The notes below the pieces were generated by a model, which was not told where the DNA came from, searched no databases, and saw only the letters and a program-made list of their open reading frames with translations. From positions 2,976,001-3,040,000 of the forward strand of contig OZ245829.1 in NCBI GenBank assembly GCA_965228625.1: DNA of 64,000 bases, in the 5' to 3' direction. Positions 62,389 through 64,000 of the stretch are shown piece after piece. The number at the start of each line of letters is the position of its first letter. The first letter of the stretch is position 1. Made by a program: the position numbers and the translations under genes. The stretch is from UBA2767 sp965228625. GTDB lineage: Bacteria; Pseudomonadota; Alphaproteobacteria; Rhizobiales; Methyloligellaceae.

Positions 62389-64000
62389 ATGACATCTCCA
62401 GACCAAGAAGACCCGCTTTTCACCTTCGCCATCGTCACCGACACCCATATCCGGCCTCCCGGCGGCGACGACTCCTCCCCGTTTCCTGTGAACGACCTGG
62501 CCAACGGCCGCGCGCGTTACGCCATTGCCGCCATCGCCAGACACGCACCCGAATTCACCGTTCATCTCGGCGACATGGTGCATCCGCTGCCGCACCTGCC
62601 GACCTACGGGCCGGCGGCCGAGGAAGCTCTCTCGATTTTCGATCCCTTGCTCGAACAGATGTATTTCGTGCCGGGCAATCATGACATCGGGGACAAGCCG
62701 ATGGCCGGCGCGCCCGCCGGCGCGGTCGACGCGGAAAGCGCCGAGCTCTACAAAAAGTACTTCCGTTCGGCGACATACAGCTTCGACCACAATGGCCTGC
62801 ACGTGGTGGTGATGAACTCCTCGCTGGTCAATTCCGCGACCGATCTGGAGGAACAACAGCGCAAGTGGCTCGAAGCCGATCTTGCGGCGCACCGCGGCGA
62901 GCGGACGTTTCTGTTCACCCACTATCCGCCGTTCATCGACACCGTCGACGAGCCTGTTCATTACGACAATTACGACGAGCCGGGCCGCGCCTGGCTGCTG
63001 GATCTGGTCCAGGCGTGCGGCGTCGAAGCCGTGTTCTCGGGCCATGTCCACCAGTTCTTTTTCAATCGCGTCGGCGAGACGAGGCTCTATTGCCTGCCGC
63101 CGACGAGCTTCACCCGTCAGGACTACTCCGAACTGTACGAGATCGGTCCGGGCGCGGAATTCGGCCGCAACGACATCGGCAAGTTCAGCTTCGCGTTGGT
63201 CGACGTGTTTCCATCCGGCCACCGCGTGCGCGTTATCCCGACCGAAGGACGCACGCTTGGCTCCGGCGATACGCTCGAGTTTCCTGACCCCGTGTCGGCG
63301 GTACCCGAGCCCGAATACATGACGGTTCATTTGCGCCATGCCTGGGCGCGGGCCACGGACATGCCCTATAACGGGCCGATGGAGGAGTTCGCGCGAAAGC
63401 GCGCGCGCGACGACTACGTGCTGCTGCGGCTGTGGCAGATGGGGATTTCGCAGGTCCGCACGCCGTTGCGCGACCTCACCGACGCGGAATACGGCCCACG
63501 TGTGCACGACTATCACGCGGCCGGGATTCGCTTCACGTTCTTCTGTTCCGGCGTCGCGACGGCCCCGGCCTGGGAAGCGTGCAAGGCGAACGTTGCGCTG
63601 ATCGATGCGGTCGAGTTCGTCTCCAACACCAGCGATCTGTCCGACATGGCCGAAGACCTGGCGAGGTTCGATGCCGCAGGCGGTCCGCCCGTGCATCTGG
63701 GGAAGTTCCATTCTTCGGCGCATGAACCGCGGCAGGGCTCGAAATTCGCCCACAGCGTCAGCTTCGGCTTCAAGTGGGAGGACCGCGATGCCGTGAGCGG
63801 TGCGCTGCGCGACGCGGACCGGAACGGCGTGATCAAGGCGGTCGCATTTCAGGTCAACATGGGGGACGATTTGCTCGAACGCCTCCCCGCTATGAACGAA
63901 TGGGCGAAGCAGACCGGTCTCGCCGCCGTCGCCGTCATCCGCCTGGCCGACGTCAATCCGGCGGAGGCGAACTTTGACGACGATGCGATCCTGGCGCGCG
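62389..64000 (+). CDS. Calcineurin-like phosphoesterase with extra C-terminal domain (3' end outside window)
   Basis: At least 537 residues are present, with the frame open at the window end. The first about 280 residues are a metallophosphoesterase with DTHIRPP, HLGDMVH, VPGNHDIGD, FTHYPP and FSGHVHQFF, the standard dimetal ligands. After about residue 310 comes a different domain with repeating alpha/beta pattern (LLRLWQMGISQVRTPLRDL, AAGIRFTFFCSG, VAFQVNMGDDLLERLP) that looks like a TIM-barrel-type fold; I do not recognise its family. It is 14 bases after tctA, so it probably acts on the imported compound. No signal peptide. ATG 62389 has only a weak RBS. Confidence 0.8.
   Translation, partial: MTSPDQEDPLFTFAIVTDTHIRPPGGDDSSPFPVNDLANGRARYAIAAIARHAPEFTVHLGDMVHPLPHLPTYGPAAEEALSIFDPLLEQMYFVPGNHDIGDKPMAGAPAGAVDAESAELYKKYFRSATYSFDHNGLHVVVMNSSLVNSATDLEEQQRKWLEADLAAHRGERTFLFTHYPPFIDTVDEPVHYDNYDEPGRAWLLDLVQACGVEAVFSGHVHQFFFNRVGETRLYCLPPTSFTRQDYSELYEIGPGAEFGRNDIGKFSFALVDVFPSGHRVRVIPTEGRTLGSGDTLEFPDPVSAVPEPEYMTVHLRHAWARATDMPYNGPMEEFARKRARDDYVLLRLWQMGISQVRTPLRDLTDAEYGPRVHDYHAAGIRFTFFCSGVATAPAWEACKANVALIDAVEFVSNTSDLSDMAEDLARFDAAGGPPVHLGKFHSSAHEPRQGSKFAHSVSFGFKWEDRDAVSGALRDADRNGVIKAVAFQVNMGDDLLERLPAMNEWAKQTGLAAVAVIRLADVNPAEANFDDDAILAR

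Overview
The window is GC-rich, densely packed DNA from an alphaproteobacterium. The most telling marker is a complete acpXL-to-lpxXL cluster (37391-43591), which builds the very-long-chain hydroxy fatty acid on lipid A in Hyphomicrobiales (Rhizobiales) such as Rhizobium and Brucella. TRAP and TctABC-type uptake systems and an AapJ-like binding protein fit a marine or soil heterotroph of that group. No rRNA, tRNA, insertion sequence or CRISPR array was seen. All assignments come from reading the translated sequence and remembered family motifs; no database search was run.

Layout. 1-811: 3' end of an acyl-CoA synthetase gene. 1228-11847: a type I secretion operon with a giant RTX protein (beta-propeller, RTX repeats, 5'-nucleotidase, lamin-tail and endonuclease/exonuclease/phosphatase domains), its ABC exporter, an HlyD adaptor and, unexpectedly, an HlyC-like toxin-activating lysine acyltransferase. 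12090-15408: methyltransferase, class IV aminotransferase, an AT-rich dodecin-like gene and a secreted SnoaL-like protein. 15589-18938: a TAXI-type TRAP transporter. 19010-20298: a SbtA/SbtB-like bicarbonate transporter and PII-like regulator pair. 20467-21565: a small membrane protein and a pseudoazurin-like cupredoxin.

21940-33294 is the most striking region. A divergent response regulator and hybrid histidine kinase precede two di-haem cytochrome c peroxidases, a Tat-exported Rieske protein and an arsenite-oxidase-family molybdopterin catalytic subunit. This gene set matches dissimilatory iodate reductase (IdrP1, IdrP2, IdrB, IdrA) better than arsenite oxidase. A large HEAT-repeat protein follows.

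33326-37176 (minus strand): an orphan amino-acid-binding protein, two 2-oxoglutarate/Fe(II) oxygenase-like genes and a Rid/chorismatase-like gene. 37391-43591: the lipid A very-long-chain fatty acid operon, with an extra ketoreductase gene and one ketosynthase lacking catalytic residues.

43563-55442: a catabolic regulon. An FAD oxidoreductase, an enolase-superfamily enzyme and a three-subunit flavin/[2Fe-2S] dehydrogenase (opine, hydroxyproline or D-amino acid type) run leftward. A LysR regulator and a five-gene peptide/opine-type ABC transporter flank them. A related 45-bp element with a T-N11-A LysR box lies upstream of both operons. 55439-64000: a second catabolic block with an HpcH/HpaI aldolase, a choline-sulfatase-like sulfatase, a split TctC/TctB/TctA transporter, a ROK regulator and a phosphoesterase fusion cut by the window end.
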